64,000 nucleotides of DNA from JAAXXJ01 sp964412455 (GTDB lineage: Bacteria; Nitrospirota; UBA9217). A model generated the notes under the pieces. That model was given only the letters and a program-made list of their open reading frames with translations, was not told where the DNA came from and did not search any database. Within the stretch, counting starts at the first letter, position 1, and each line of letters opens with the position of its first letter. The DNA lies in the NCBI GenBank assembly GCA_964412455.1, contig CAYPOT010000010.1:1-64000 (forward strand), given 5' to 3'. A program made the position numbers and the translations under genes. Shown in pieces: positions 31,520 to 41,218 of this stretch.

Positions 31520-33598
31520 ATGAGCTATAATCCTCGACATGCCTTGGATTTGCTTCGTAAAGGCACTGGCCGATCTGATGCGGAATTTCGCGAAGGTCAG
31601 GAAGACGCGATACGTCACGTTGTGGAGGGCCGCGGACGACTGCTCGTGGTGCAGAAGACAGGATGGGGCAAGAGCTTCGTCTACTTCATCGCTACGAAAC
31701 TGCTGCGCGAATCGGGTTCCGGACCGGCGCTTCTCATTTCTCCTTTGCTGTCGCTCATGCGCAACCAGATTGCGGCTGCAGAGCGGATGGGCGTCCATGC
31801 CGAAACGATCAACTCAGATAATGAAGATCGCTGGGAACAGATCGAAGAGAAGATACGGCGCAATGAAGTAGACATAATACTGATCTCGCCTGAGCGACTG
31901 GCGAATGAGCGTTTTCGCACGGAGGTGCTGTCGAGAGTCGCTGCTCGGATCGCCCTGCTGGTCATCGATGAAGCGCACTGTATATCGGACTGGGGCCATG
32001 ATTTCCGGCCGCACTACCGGCTCATCGAGCGGATCGCGCGGTCGCTTCCGGAGAACCTTCGATTGTTAGCCACCACGGCAACAGCGAACAACCGGGTGAT
32101 GGATGACCTGAAATCCGTGCTCGGGCCAAACCTCACGTTATCCCGCGGGGATCTAAACCGACCGTCACTCAAGATCCAGACGCTCCGGTTTCCTCTGCAA
32201 TCCGAACGCTTGGCTTGGCTCGCCGCCCAAGTGCCGAAATTGCCGGGACATGGTATCATCTATACTCTGACCGTGCGTGATGCCGTTCAGGTCGCTGAAT
32301 GGCTTAAGTCGCGCGGTATCAAGGTAGAGTCTTACAGCGGGGAAACAGGCGAACGGCGGCCCGAACTGGAACAGGCGCTTCTGAATAACCAGGTCAAGGC
32401 TTTGGTGGCAACAACGGCGCTTGGCATGGGTTTCGACAAGCCTGATCTCAGCTTTGTCATCCACTATCAGACACCAGGCTCCGTAGTGGCGTATTATCAG
32501 CAGGTCGGACGGGCAGGCCGCGCTCTCGATGCCGCATACGGAGTTTTGTTGAGCGGCAAGGAAGAGGCCGATATCACGGAGTACTTCATCAAGACCGCTT
32601 TCCCGACAAGGGAAGAGGTGAAGCAGGTGCTTGATACATTACACGCAGTGCATGCCGGACTTTCCATCCCGGAGTTGATGGGCAGGGTCAACATCAGCAA
32701 GGGCAGGATCGAGAAGACGATCTCATTGCTGTCGCTGGAAGCTCCGGCGCCTATCGCCAAGCAGGGTACGAAGTGGCAGCTGACCGCGACAAAGATGAGT
32801 GATGCCTTCTGGCAGCGGGCGGAGCGCCTTACTGAATTGCGGCGCAAAGAGCAGGAGCAAATGCAGGCTTTTGTGAACCTCAAGTCAGGTCACATGGAGT
32901 TTCTCATCCGCGCACTGGATGGTGTTCCCGAAGGCATCCAAACGCCACCGTTGCCCGACTTGACCGATTCTCTTGATAAGGCGCTTGTACATGAGGCGGT
33001 GAAGTTCCTTCGCCGGACCAGTCTGCCGATTGAGCCACGCGCAAAATGGCCGGACGGGGGAATGCTTAAGTATCAACTGAAGGGTTTGATCCTGCCTGAG
33101 CATCGGGCTCAACCAGGCAAGGCACTTTGCATCTGGGGCGACGCGGGTTGGGGTTCCGCGGTGCGTGAGGGCAAATATCGAGACAGTCACTTTGCCGATG
33201 ATCTGGTCGTGGCGTGCAAAAACCTCGTCCTTGAATGGAAACCGATGCCGGCTCCAGTATGGGTTACATGCATTCCATCGCATCGACATCCGAAGCTGGT
33301 TCCAGATTTTGCTAAAAGACTGGCTGATGCGCTTCATCTACCCTTTCACCCGGTAGTAGAGAGAACCGAGAACCGGCCGGAACAGAAGACAATGGCTAAC
33401 AGCGTTCAGCAGGCGCGAAATGTCGATGGATCTCTTGCAGTTAAAAAAGGTGAACTCCCGAAGGGGCCGGTGCTGCTGGTCGACGACATGGTAGATTCGC
33501 GGTGGACCTTTACTGTTGCAGCATGGCTGCTTCGTTCGAACGGCTGCAGCGAAGTATTTCCTTTGGCGCTTGCCCTGACGGCGCATGGTGATCAATGA
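31520..33598 (+). CDS. RecQ-family helicase fused to ComF-like phosphoribosyltransferase
   Basis: 692 aa. Residues ~1-350 form a RecQ-type SF2 helicase: KTGWGKS (Walker A), VIDEAHCISDWGHDFRPHY (DEAH and aromatic-rich loop), LATTATA, and YYQQVGRAGRA. A winged-helix-like linker follows. The last ~160 residues form a phosphoribosyltransferase-like domain of ComF type, with VLLVDDMVDSRWTF as the PRPP-binding motif preceded by the CIPSHRHPKLV strand. The helicase lacks an obvious RecQ zinc-binding cysteine cluster and HRDC domain. ATG 31520 is chosen because of GGAGAAG upstream. Its stop overlaps the dprA-like ATG. Processing of foreign ssDNA or dsDNA ends is a reasonable inference. Confidence 0.85.
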   Translation: MSYNPRHALDLLRKGTGRSDAEFREGQEDAIRHVVEGRGRLLVVQKTGWGKSFVYFIATKLLRESGSGPALLISPLLSLMRNQIAAAERMGVHAETINSDNEDRWEQIEEKIRRNEVDIILISPERLANERFRTEVLSRVAARIALLVIDEAHCISDWGHDFRPHYRLIERIARSLPENLRLLATTATANNRVMDDLKSVLGPNLTLSRGDLNRPSLKIQTLRFPLQSERLAWLAAQVPKLPGHGIIYTLTVRDAVQVAEWLKSRGIKVESYSGETGERRPELEQALLNNQVKALVATTALGMGFDKPDLSFVIHYQTPGSVVAYYQQVGRAGRALDAAYGVLLSGKEEADITEYFIKTAFPTREEVKQVLDTLHAVHAGLSIPELMGRVNISKGRIEKTISLLSLEAPAPIAKQGTKWQLTATKMSDAFWQRAERLTELRRKEQEQMQAFVNLKSGHMEFLIRALDGVPEGIQTPPLPDLTDSLDKALVHEAVKFLRRTSLPIEPRAKWPDGGMLKYQLKGLILPEHRAQPGKALCIWGDAGWGSAVREGKYRDSHFADDLVVACKNLVLEWKPMPAPVWVTCIPSHRHPKLVPDFAKRLADALHLPFHPVVERTENRPEQKTMANSVQQARNVDGSLAVKKGELPKGPVLLVDDMVDSRWTFTVAAWLLRSNGCSEVFPLALALTAHGDQ

Positions 33599-34881
33599 CG
33601 GCACTTTCATCTAATACACAGGCGATCCTACTGCTGACAGCCCCGCTGATCGCGGGACGGGGTACTTCTGAAGGAGAGCCTCTGACTTCCGGAGAATACA
33701 AAAAACTTGTGCGCATTCTTCGGGAGACCCAACGAGAACCTGCCGATTTCCTCGGCTCCGATGCCGGGATGGTTATCGATCTGTGTAAACAGGTCGTAGA
33801 TGACGCTCGGTTAAAGAGGCTTCTCGACAGAGGTTTCCTGCTTACCCAGGCGTACGAACGCTGGCAGGCGCGGGCGATCTGGGTCATTAGCCGGGCCGAC
33901 GCCGGATATCCCGGAAAGCTGAAAGCTCGACTCAAAGACGATGCTCCGCCGGTTCTGTACGGCTGTGGGAATGCTGCACTCCTGGAGACAGGCGGTCTGG
34001 CAGTCGTCGGATCAAGGAATGCGGGCTCTGTTCTTGTAGAATATACCGAGGGCATCGGCAGACTTGCGGCAAAAGCAAAGCGGACTGTGGTTTCGGGCGG
34101 GGCACGGGGTATAGATCAGGCGGCAATGAAGGGCGCCTTGGATGCGGGTGGATGTGTGGTGGGTGTGCTGTCAGAAAGTCTTGAGCGGATGGCCTTGGTT
34201 CGGGAACATCGGGAGTTCCTGATGGAAAACCGACTGGTCCTGGTATCGCCTTATGATCCGTCAGCAGGGTTCAATGTCGGAAATGCGATGCAGCGTAACA
34301 AGCTGATTTACGCGTTTGCGGATGCCGCGCTTGTGGTGAGTTCCGACGTCGAGAAGGGCGGTACGTGGGCGGGTGCAATAGAACAATTGAAAAAACTGCG
34401 GTTTGTTCCGCTCTATGTTCGCACGAAGGGTGAAGCAAGCAAGGGACTTGATGCGCTTCGGAGAAAGGGTGCTTTGCCCTGGCCGAATCCAGAGTCGACG
34501 GAAGCATTTGCAGAAACGTTAACAGCGACAACTTATCCCGAACAGAGTGCGCCTGGTCAGGATGAACTATCATTCGCAGTGCGAGAAGAGGAAGTAAACC
34601 ATTTGCCCGTTGAAAGGCCCGCTCCACAGAGTGAACAAATGCTAATGAATCAGAATTCAAGCGTCACTCTGACCCCCGCTGACGCATTGTTTGACAGAGT
34701 TAGAGAACTGCTTCGAAATATGGATACACCCCAGACTGATGCCGAAGTTGCCGAGATGCTCGGAGTTTCCAAAAGCCAGGCTAAGAAATGGTTAGAACGC
34801 TTGGTTGGGGAAGGATTACTTGAAAAGGTCAAGAAACCAGCCGGGTATCGCACGGTTTCATCATCGGGTCGATTGCTTTAA
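33595..34881 (+). CDS. DprA/Smf-like protein with C-terminal winged helix
   Basis: 428 aa. An N-terminal helical region precedes a Rossmann-like DprA core: GLAVVGSRNAGS, VVSGGARGIDQAAMKGAL, GGCVVGVLS and the late GGTWAGAIEQL. After an acidic linker the last ~65 residues form a winged helix-turn-helix (TDAEVAEMLGVSKSQAKKWLERL). DprA loads RecA on incoming ssDNA during transformation; here it is coupled by four overlapping bases to a RecQ-ComF fusion inside a restriction locus. A dedicated defence or nucleotide-sensing role is therefore more likely than competence. The real housekeeping dprA should lie elsewhere. Confidence 0.85.
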   Translation: MTALSSNTQAILLLTAPLIAGRGTSEGEPLTSGEYKKLVRILRETQREPADFLGSDAGMVIDLCKQVVDDARLKRLLDRGFLLTQAYERWQARAIWVISRADAGYPGKLKARLKDDAPPVLYGCGNAALLETGGLAVVGSRNAGSVLVEYTEGIGRLAAKAKRTVVSGGARGIDQAAMKGALDAGGCVVGVLSESLERMALVREHREFLMENRLVLVSPYDPSAGFNVGNAMQRNKLIYAFADAALVVSSDVEKGGTWAGAIEQLKKLRFVPLYVRTKGEASKGLDALRRKGALPWPNPESTEAFAETLTATTYPEQSAPGQDELSFAVREEEVNHLPVERPAPQSEQMLMNQNSSVTLTPADALFDRVRELLRNMDTPQTDAEVAEMLGVSKSQAKKWLERLVGEGLLEKVKKPAGYRTVSSSGRLL

Positions 34882-34935
34882 TCAAGGATAACATCGAAGG
34901 TCTGCACAATATTTGTTAGATTAGAGAAAAAATAG

Positions 34936-37900
34936 ATGCTCGACGAAAACGAACTTGAACAAACCGTGCTTTCCTGGCTGAATGGACTTGGTTGCGCCGT
35001 CCTTTCCGGTCCGTCCATCGCCCCAGGTGAGCTTCTTGCCGAACGCGCTGAGTTCGGCGAAGTTGTCCTGAAAGCACGTCTGCGCGATACCATGTCCCGG
35101 CTTAACCCGTCCCTTGATGAAACAATCATCGGCGAGGCTATTCGCAAACTGCTCCATCCCGCCCAGGTTTCCTTGATCCGAAACAACCACACTATTCACA
35201 ACTATCTCGTAAACGGCGTACCTGTTGACGTTGTCCGGCCTGACGGCGGGCATGGGGTCACGGTCCGGGTGATCGACTTCGAGACTCCCGACAACAACGA
35301 TTGGCTTGTTGTGAATCAGTTCGCGGTGATCGAGGGGAAATATAGCCGCAGGCCGGACATCGTGATCTTCGTGAACGGACTGCCGCTCGGGGTGATCGAG
35401 CTCAAGAATCCCGCTGACGAAAACGCCACGATCTGGTCGGCCTTTAATCAACTCCAGACTTACAAACAGCAGATTCCATCTCTTTTTCTTTACAACGCTG
35501 CGCTCATTATCTCCGACGGTCTCGACGCACGGATCGGCACGTTGACGGCTGACCGGGAACGCTTCATGCCCTGGCGGACTATAGAGGGCGAAACGCTTGC
35601 GCCCACACACATGCCTCAGATTGAGGTATTGCTTCTCGGAGTTTTCGATAAACGATACTTTCTCGACCTGATCCGGCATTTCATCGTGTTCGAGGATGAG
35701 GGCGGCGGTCAGCTTGTAAAGAAGATGGCAGGGTACCACCAGTTCCACGCAGTGAATGCGGCGCTGGAAGAGACGCTTCGGGCGGCGGATAAATTAGGCA
35801 AGAGTAAAGAAGAACTCGGCAAGTACTATTCCCGAGCTGACAAAGCCAAAGAAAAGCGGGATGTTGGCGACCGGCGCGTGGGCGTGGTCTGGCATACTCA
35901 AGGGTCGGGCAAAAGCCTGACCATGGCGTTCTATGCTGGGAAGGTGATCCTGAGCCCTGCCATGGAGAACCCGACACTCGTGGTGCTCACGGACCGGAAC
36001 GATCTTGACGACCAGCTCTTCGGCACCTTCTCGCGCTGTAGTGAACTTCTGCGCCAAGCGCCAGTCCAAGCTACGGACCGCAAACATCTCCGCGAACTGT
36101 TACAGGTCGCATCCGGCGGCGTGGTGTTCACAACGATCCAGAAATTCTTTCCCGAGGAAAAGGGAGACACCTTCCCCATGCTCTCGGATCGCCGGAACGT
36201 CGTCGTGATCGCTGACGAGGCACACCGGAGTCAGTACGACTTCATCGACGGTTATGCGCGCCACATGCGGGACGCTTTGCCGAAAGCCTCGTTCATCGGC
36301 TTTACGGGCACGCCGATCGAACTAACGGACAAGAACACCCGGGCGGTCTTCGGTGACTACATCAGCATCTACGACATCCAGCGGGCGGTCTTGGATGGCG
36401 CGACCGTACCGATCTACTACGAAAGCCGGTATGCGAAGCTTGATCTGAAGGAGTCCGAGAAGCCCAAGGTTGACCCGGAGTTCGACGAGGCAACAGAAGG
36501 GGAAGAGGTCGAGCGCAAGGAGAAGCTCAAGACCAAGTGGGCGGCTCTTGAGGCGGTCGTGGGCACGGAGAAGCGCGTGAGCGTGATCGCCCGTGATCTT
36601 GTGGAGCACTTCGAGAAGCGGCAGGAGGCCATGGTCGGCAAGGCAATGGTTGTCTGCATGAGCAGGCGCATCTGCGTGGACCTGTATCTGGCTATCGTAA
36701 AGCTCCGGCATGAGTGGCATTCTGAGGAAGACGACAAAGGCGCTATCAAGGTAGTGATGACCGGCTCGGCATCCGACCCCCTGCATTGGCAGCAGCACAT
36801 CAGGAACAAGCCCAGACGAGAGGTCCTGGCCAACCGGTTCAAGCTTCCGAAAGACCCCTTCAAGATCGTTCTTGTGCGCGATATGTGGCTAACGGGATTC
36901 GATGTGCCTTGCCTGCATACTATGTATGTCGATAAACCCATGCGCGGCCACGGCTTGATGCAGGCAATCGCGCGGGTGAACCGCGTGTTCCGGGACAAGC
37001 CGGGCGGACTCGTGGTGGATTATCTGGGGTTGGCTGATCAGCTCAGGAATGCCCTGGCAGCGTACACCGAGAGCGGCGGCACGGGAGAGACGGCCATTGA
37101 CCAGGCAGAGGCCGTGGCGCTCATGCTCGAAAAATATGAGATCTGTCTCGGGATGTTCTTTGGCTTTGACTGGTCAGCCTGGAAAACAGGCAAGGCTGCT
37201 GCACAGCTTTCGGTCCTTCCTTCGGCACAGGAGCACATACTGAAGCAGGAGGACGGGAAGGGGCGGCTTGTGAAGGCAGTAATCGACCTGTCGAAGGCAT
37301 TCGCCCTGTCCGTGCCGCATGAGGAGACGATCCGTATCCGCGATGACGTTGCCTTCTTCCAGGCGGTGAAGGCGGCGCTGGTCAAGAGCGAGCCGACAGG
37401 TGGAAAGACAGAAGAGGAGATGAACCTTGCCATCCAGCAGATCGTCTCACGCGCCATTGCACCCGGCGAGGTGATCGATATCTTCGCGGCGGCGGGTTTG
37501 AAAAGGCCGGACATCTCGATCCTCTCTGATGAGTTTCTTGCCGAGGTCCGGGGTCTACCGCAGAAGAACCTTGCTGTGGAGCTCTTGCGGAAGCTCCTGA
37601 ACAGCGCAATCAAGATGCGGGCAAAGCGACACCTGGTGCAGGCGCGGTCTTTCGGCGAGATGCTGGAAGCGACGCTGCGTCGTTACCAGAACCGGGCCAT
37701 CGAGACGGCGCAGATCATCGAGGAGTTGATCGGCATCGCCAAGGATATGCGCGAGGCTGAAAAGCGAGGTGAAGTCCTTGGCCTGAACGACGACGAGGTC
37801 GCTTTCTATGAAGCCCTGGAAGTGAATGACAGCGCCGTGAAGGTCCTGGGGGACGAGACGCTCAAGGCAATAGCCCGTGAACTGGTCGAGACCGTTCGCA

Positions 37901-38067
37901 AGAATACGAGCATCGACTGGACGGTGAAGGAATCGGTAAAAGCGAAACTGCGGGTGATTGTGAAGCGAATCCTCCGCAAGTACGGCTATCCGCCGGATAA
38001 ACAGGAAAAGGCTACCCAGACCGTGCTGCAACAGGCGGAGTTGCTCGCCCCGGAGTGGGCGGCCTGA
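34936..38067 (+). CDS. hsdR: Type I restriction endonuclease subunit HsdR
   Basis: 1043 aa. N-terminal PD-(D/E)XK nuclease (RPDIVIFVNGLPLGVIELKNPAD), then SF2 translocase motifs: HTQGSGKSLTMAFYAGK, VVIADEAHRSQYD, FTGTPIE and QAIARVNRVF. The C-terminal helical region binds HsdM. Length and motif order are normal, so the restriction function looks intact. It is the last gene of the unit, 54 bases after the DprA-like gene, an unusual distance from hsdM/hsdS because three genes are interposed. Confidence 0.96.
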   Translation: MLDENELEQTVLSWLNGLGCAVLSGPSIAPGELLAERAEFGEVVLKARLRDTMSRLNPSLDETIIGEAIRKLLHPAQVSLIRNNHTIHNYLVNGVPVDVVRPDGGHGVTVRVIDFETPDNNDWLVVNQFAVIEGKYSRRPDIVIFVNGLPLGVIELKNPADENATIWSAFNQLQTYKQQIPSLFLYNAALIISDGLDARIGTLTADRERFMPWRTIEGETLAPTHMPQIEVLLLGVFDKRYFLDLIRHFIVFEDEGGGQLVKKMAGYHQFHAVNAALEETLRAADKLGKSKEELGKYYSRADKAKEKRDVGDRRVGVVWHTQGSGKSLTMAFYAGKVILSPAMENPTLVVLTDRNDLDDQLFGTFSRCSELLRQAPVQATDRKHLRELLQVASGGVVFTTIQKFFPEEKGDTFPMLSDRRNVVVIADEAHRSQYDFIDGYARHMRDALPKASFIGFTGTPIELTDKNTRAVFGDYISIYDIQRAVLDGATVPIYYESRYAKLDLKESEKPKVDPEFDEATEGEEVERKEKLKTKWAALEAVVGTEKRVSVIARDLVEHFEKRQEAMVGKAMVVCMSRRICVDLYLAIVKLRHEWHSEEDDKGAIKVVMTGSASDPLHWQQHIRNKPRREVLANRFKLPKDPFKIVLVRDMWLTGFDVPCLHTMYVDKPMRGHGLMQAIARVNRVFRDKPGGLVVDYLGLADQLRNALAAYTESGGTGETAIDQAEAVALMLEKYEICLGMFFGFDWSAWKTGKAAAQLSVLPSAQEHILKQEDGKGRLVKAVIDLSKAFALSVPHEETIRIRDDVAFFQAVKAALVKSEPTGGKTEEEMNLAIQQIVSRAIAPGEVIDIFAAAGLKRPDISILSDEFLAEVRGLPQKNLAVELLRKLLNSAIKMRAKRHLVQARSFGEMLEATLRRYQNRAIETAQIIEELIGIAKDMREAEKRGEVLGLNDDEVAFYEALEVNDSAVKVLGDETLKAIARELVETVRKNTSIDWTVKESVKAKLRVIVKRILRKYGYPPDKQEKATQTVLQQAELLAPEWAA

Positions 38068-38110
38068 AACATGACAAAGAAACAATCCTGACGATAAGTT
38101 CTCATTGACT

Positions 38111-40135
38111 ATGAAAAAGATTCCCTCCGAAAGCAAGAAAGAGATCGACAAACTCGTTAAAGACCTGAACGAGCACAGCTATCGGTACTATGTGCTTGAT
38201 GCTCCGTCTATTCCGGACGCTGAATACGACAAGTTATTCAGGCGACTGCAGGAGCTTGAGGAGCAATATCACTACATCCTGCCTGACTCACCCACCCAGC
38301 GCGTCGGCGCGCCGCCGCTCGAAAAGTTCGATAAGGTAAAACACGCCGAGCCCATGCTTTCCCTCGGGAACGCCTTCTCGCATGATGAAGTGCGCGAATT
38401 CGACAAGCGGGTCAAAAAAGTGCTAAAAACTGACAGTGACATCGAATATACCGTCGAACCGAAGTATGACGGGCTTGCCATGGAACTTACGTACCGGAAA
38501 GGTATTCTTCTCCGCGCTTCTACCCGGGGCGATGGTTTTGAAGGCGAGGATGTTACCCAGAACATCAAGACCATCAAGGCGGTGCCGCTCAGGATCGAGG
38601 GCGTCCATCCGGTTCCCGAGGAGATCGACATCCGGGGCGAAGTGTTCATCGACATCGCTGAGTTCGAGAAACTGAACAGGGAAAGGGAGAAGGAAGGGGA
38701 AGCGCTGTTTGCAAATCCCCGGAACGCAGCAGCAGGCTCCATCCGGCAGTTGGATCCTTCCATCACGGAGAGAAGGCGGCTGCACATGGCGTGTTACGGC
38801 CTGGGTGCGACGAAGGGTATCGAGTTCCGGGACCAGGCGGAATTCATGGCGTGGCTCAAAAAGGCCCATTTCCCGGTACCTCTGGTATTCGATGTGGTAC
38901 ACGGCATCGACAAGGCGATCGATTCGATCAAGGCGATCGAGGAAAAGCGTTCGCGCCTGCCCTTCGAAACAGATGGAGCGGTCGTTAAAGTAAATGAGTT
39001 CGCCCTGCAGAGAACACTCGGCATCAAGACACGCGAGCCCCGTTGGGCGATAGCCTTCAAGTACGCCGCCCATAAGGGTGTCACCGTCATTGAGGACATC
39101 CTGGCAAGCGTGGGAAGGACGGGAGCGATAACCCCGGTGGCGGTCATGAAACCCGTCCAGATCGGCGGCGTGACCGTATCCCGCTCAACGCTTCATAATT
39201 GGGATGAGATCGAGCGCAAGGACATAAGGATCGGAGATACCGTGGTCGTCGAGCGGGCAGGTGATGTGATTCCGCACGTTATCGCGGTCAAGACAGAGAA
39301 ACGGAACGGTAATGAGAAACGCTTCCCACCCCCGAAACAGTGTCCGGTATGCGGATCGAACGTCATGCGCGATGAAGGTGAAGTGGCTTTCCGCTGCATC
39401 GGCCTGAACTGCGAAGCGCAGGTGCTGGAGAAGATCAAGCACTACGCGTCGCGCGGCGCCATGAATATAGAGGGACTGGGTGAAAAGAACGTCGATCTGC
39501 TCTACCGCCAGGGGTTGATACGGCATTTCATCGATCTGTACAAGCTCAGGAAGGAACAACTCCTGGAGCTTCCGCGGTTCGCTGAGAAATCGGCCCAGAA
39601 TATGATCGATGCCATCGAAAAGAGCAGGACGACCACGCTTGCGCGGTTCCTTTTTGCCCTCGGGATACTGCATGTTGGAGAATTCGCGGCGAAACAGCTG
39701 GCAAAGAACTTCGAGAACATGGCCGACCTGTATCGTATAGAAGCGGATCGTATCATGGCAATAAAGCAGATGGGCGAAAAGTTGGCCGCGTCGATATCCG
39801 GTTTCTTTTCGGAAAAAGAGAACCTGAAGACACTGGAAGATATTAAAAAGCTTGGGATGCAACTGACGAACCCCGATTATGTTGTAATGAGAGAGGAAAC
39901 AAAAGGTTTGTTTTACGGTTTGACCTTTGTCATCACCGGGACGCTCTCGAAACCCCGTGATGAGTATGAAGCGTTGATCGAACAGAACGGCGGCCGGGCT
40001 GCAGGTACAGTCTCGAAAAAGACCAGCTATGTTCTCGCTGGAAACGAGGCCGGAAGCAAACTTGAGAAGGCACAAGCTCTAGGGGTGAAGGTGCTCAATG
40101 AAGAACAGTTCATGAAGATGGTCGGAGGGAATTAA
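38111..40135 (+). CDS. ligA: NAD+-dependent DNA ligase
   Basis: 674 aa, full length. Adenylation domain with KYDGLAMELTYRKG (catalytic Lys) and the TRGDG motif, OB-fold, zinc finger (CPVCGSNV...CIGLNCEAQ), helix-hairpin-helix repeats, and a C-terminal BRCT domain (LTFVITGTLSKPRDEYEALIEQNGGRAAG). Seals nicks in replication and repair. ATG 38111 fits the homology; the TTG six bases upstream is less likely. It is followed one base later by nfo, so repair genes are grouped. Confidence 0.97.
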   Translation: MKKIPSESKKEIDKLVKDLNEHSYRYYVLDAPSIPDAEYDKLFRRLQELEEQYHYILPDSPTQRVGAPPLEKFDKVKHAEPMLSLGNAFSHDEVREFDKRVKKVLKTDSDIEYTVEPKYDGLAMELTYRKGILLRASTRGDGFEGEDVTQNIKTIKAVPLRIEGVHPVPEEIDIRGEVFIDIAEFEKLNREREKEGEALFANPRNAAAGSIRQLDPSITERRRLHMACYGLGATKGIEFRDQAEFMAWLKKAHFPVPLVFDVVHGIDKAIDSIKAIEEKRSRLPFETDGAVVKVNEFALQRTLGIKTREPRWAIAFKYAAHKGVTVIEDILASVGRTGAITPVAVMKPVQIGGVTVSRSTLHNWDEIERKDIRIGDTVVVERAGDVIPHVIAVKTEKRNGNEKRFPPPKQCPVCGSNVMRDEGEVAFRCIGLNCEAQVLEKIKHYASRGAMNIEGLGEKNVDLLYRQGLIRHFIDLYKLRKEQLLELPRFAEKSAQNMIDAIEKSRTTTLARFLFALGILHVGEFAAKQLAKNFENMADLYRIEADRIMAIKQMGEKLAASISGFFSEKENLKTLEDIKKLGMQLTNPDYVVMREETKGLFYGLTFVITGTLSKPRDEYEALIEQNGGRAAGTVSKKTSYVLAGNEAGSKLEKAQALGVKVLNEEQFMKMVGGN

Positions 40136-40136
40136 C

Positions 40137-40976
40137 GTGCGCCTTGGCTTCCACGTGTCCATATCCGGCGGATTCTCACTCGCTGTCCAGCGCGCTCATG
40201 AGCTAGGATGCTCGACCATGCAGATCTTCAGCCGCAATCCCCGCGGTTGGACCGTCAAGCCTCTCGACAAAGCGGACATTGCCGAGTTCAAACGGCTGCG
40301 CAAGCAGTACGATATCGGTCCCGTGTTCATCCATACAAACTATCTTATCAATCTCGCGTCTTCGAAACCTGATCTGTATCAGCGGTCGATCGAACAATTC
40401 GTCATCGATCTCGAACGGACCGAGCATCTTGGCGCGGAATATCTCGTTACCCATCTCGGCTCTGCGAGCGGCCAGGAACCTGAATGGATGATCGATCGGG
40501 TCGCCAACGCTTTGAACATGGCGATGAAGCTGCACAAGCCGCAGGCGACGATCCTGCTCGAGAACACCGCGGGGGAAAAGGGGGACGTGGGATATACGTT
40601 CGAACAGGTGAACGAGGTGATAGCGAGATTGAATAATGCCGATAAGATCGGGATCTGCTATGATACCTGCCACGGGTTCGCTGCGGGCTATGATATCAGG
40701 ACAAAACAGGGCGTCGATGCCGTCGCAAAAAAGATCGAAGAGACCGTCGGCCTCGGAAGGCTTAAAGGCATGCACCTGAACGACTGTCTCAGGGATTTCG
40801 ACTCCCATGTAGACCGCCACTGGCACATCGGCGAGGGCAAGATCGGTGAGGAAGGCTTCAAGGCCATTTTGAACCACAAGGCATTCAAGGAAGTTCCCAA
40901 GATCATGGAAACACCAAAAGAAACCGACGAGGACGATCCCCGGAACATGAAGAAGGTCCGATCACTGGTGAAATAA
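40137..40976 (+). CDS. nfo: Endonuclease IV (AP endonuclease)
   Basis: 279 aa, usual length. Xylose-isomerase-like barrel with FHVSISGG, LVTHLGSASG, LLENTAGEKGDVGYTFEQV, ICYDTCHGFAAGYD and HLNDCLRDFDSHVDRHWHIGEG, which hold the three-zinc ligands. Cuts DNA 5' of abasic sites. The start is GTG 40137, immediately after the ligA stop. Confidence 0.97.
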   Translation: MRLGFHVSISGGFSLAVQRAHELGCSTMQIFSRNPRGWTVKPLDKADIAEFKRLRKQYDIGPVFIHTNYLINLASSKPDLYQRSIEQFVIDLERTEHLGAEYLVTHLGSASGQEPEWMIDRVANALNMAMKLHKPQATILLENTAGEKGDVGYTFEQVNEVIARLNNADKIGICYDTCHGFAAGYDIRTKQGVDAVAKKIEETVGLGRLKGMHLNDCLRDFDSHVDRHWHIGEGKIGEEGFKAILNHKAFKEVPKIMETPKETDEDDPRNMKKVRSLVK

Positions 40977-41027
40977 ATCTATGAGTTCTCATCGGTTCAT
41001 GGTAGATTTCTCCCTCCTGAAGTTACC

Positions 41028-41190
41028 CTAACCCGGACAAGCCGGAACCAGAATTTGCCACGAAGACTCTAAGTCACGAAGAACAGCGAGAACTGCTTAA
41101 GGTACTGTTTTAATGATTAGATTAAGGCCGTACTTTGTGTCTTCGTGCCTTCGTGGCAAAATATTCTTGCCATTTTGAGTGGAATTTGAT
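41028..41190 (-). mobile_element. MITE-like repeat element, copy 2 (inverted relative to copy 1)
   Basis: Reverse complement of the element at 23139-23301, with about eight differences over 162 bases. CTAACCCGGACAAGCCGGAA at one end, TTTGCCACGAAG/CTTCGTGGCAAA inverted repeats inside. It fills most of the gap between nfo and the MATE gene. Confidence 0.75.
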
Positions 41191-41218
41191 TTCTTAGCCT
41201 AAGAAATACATACCATTT

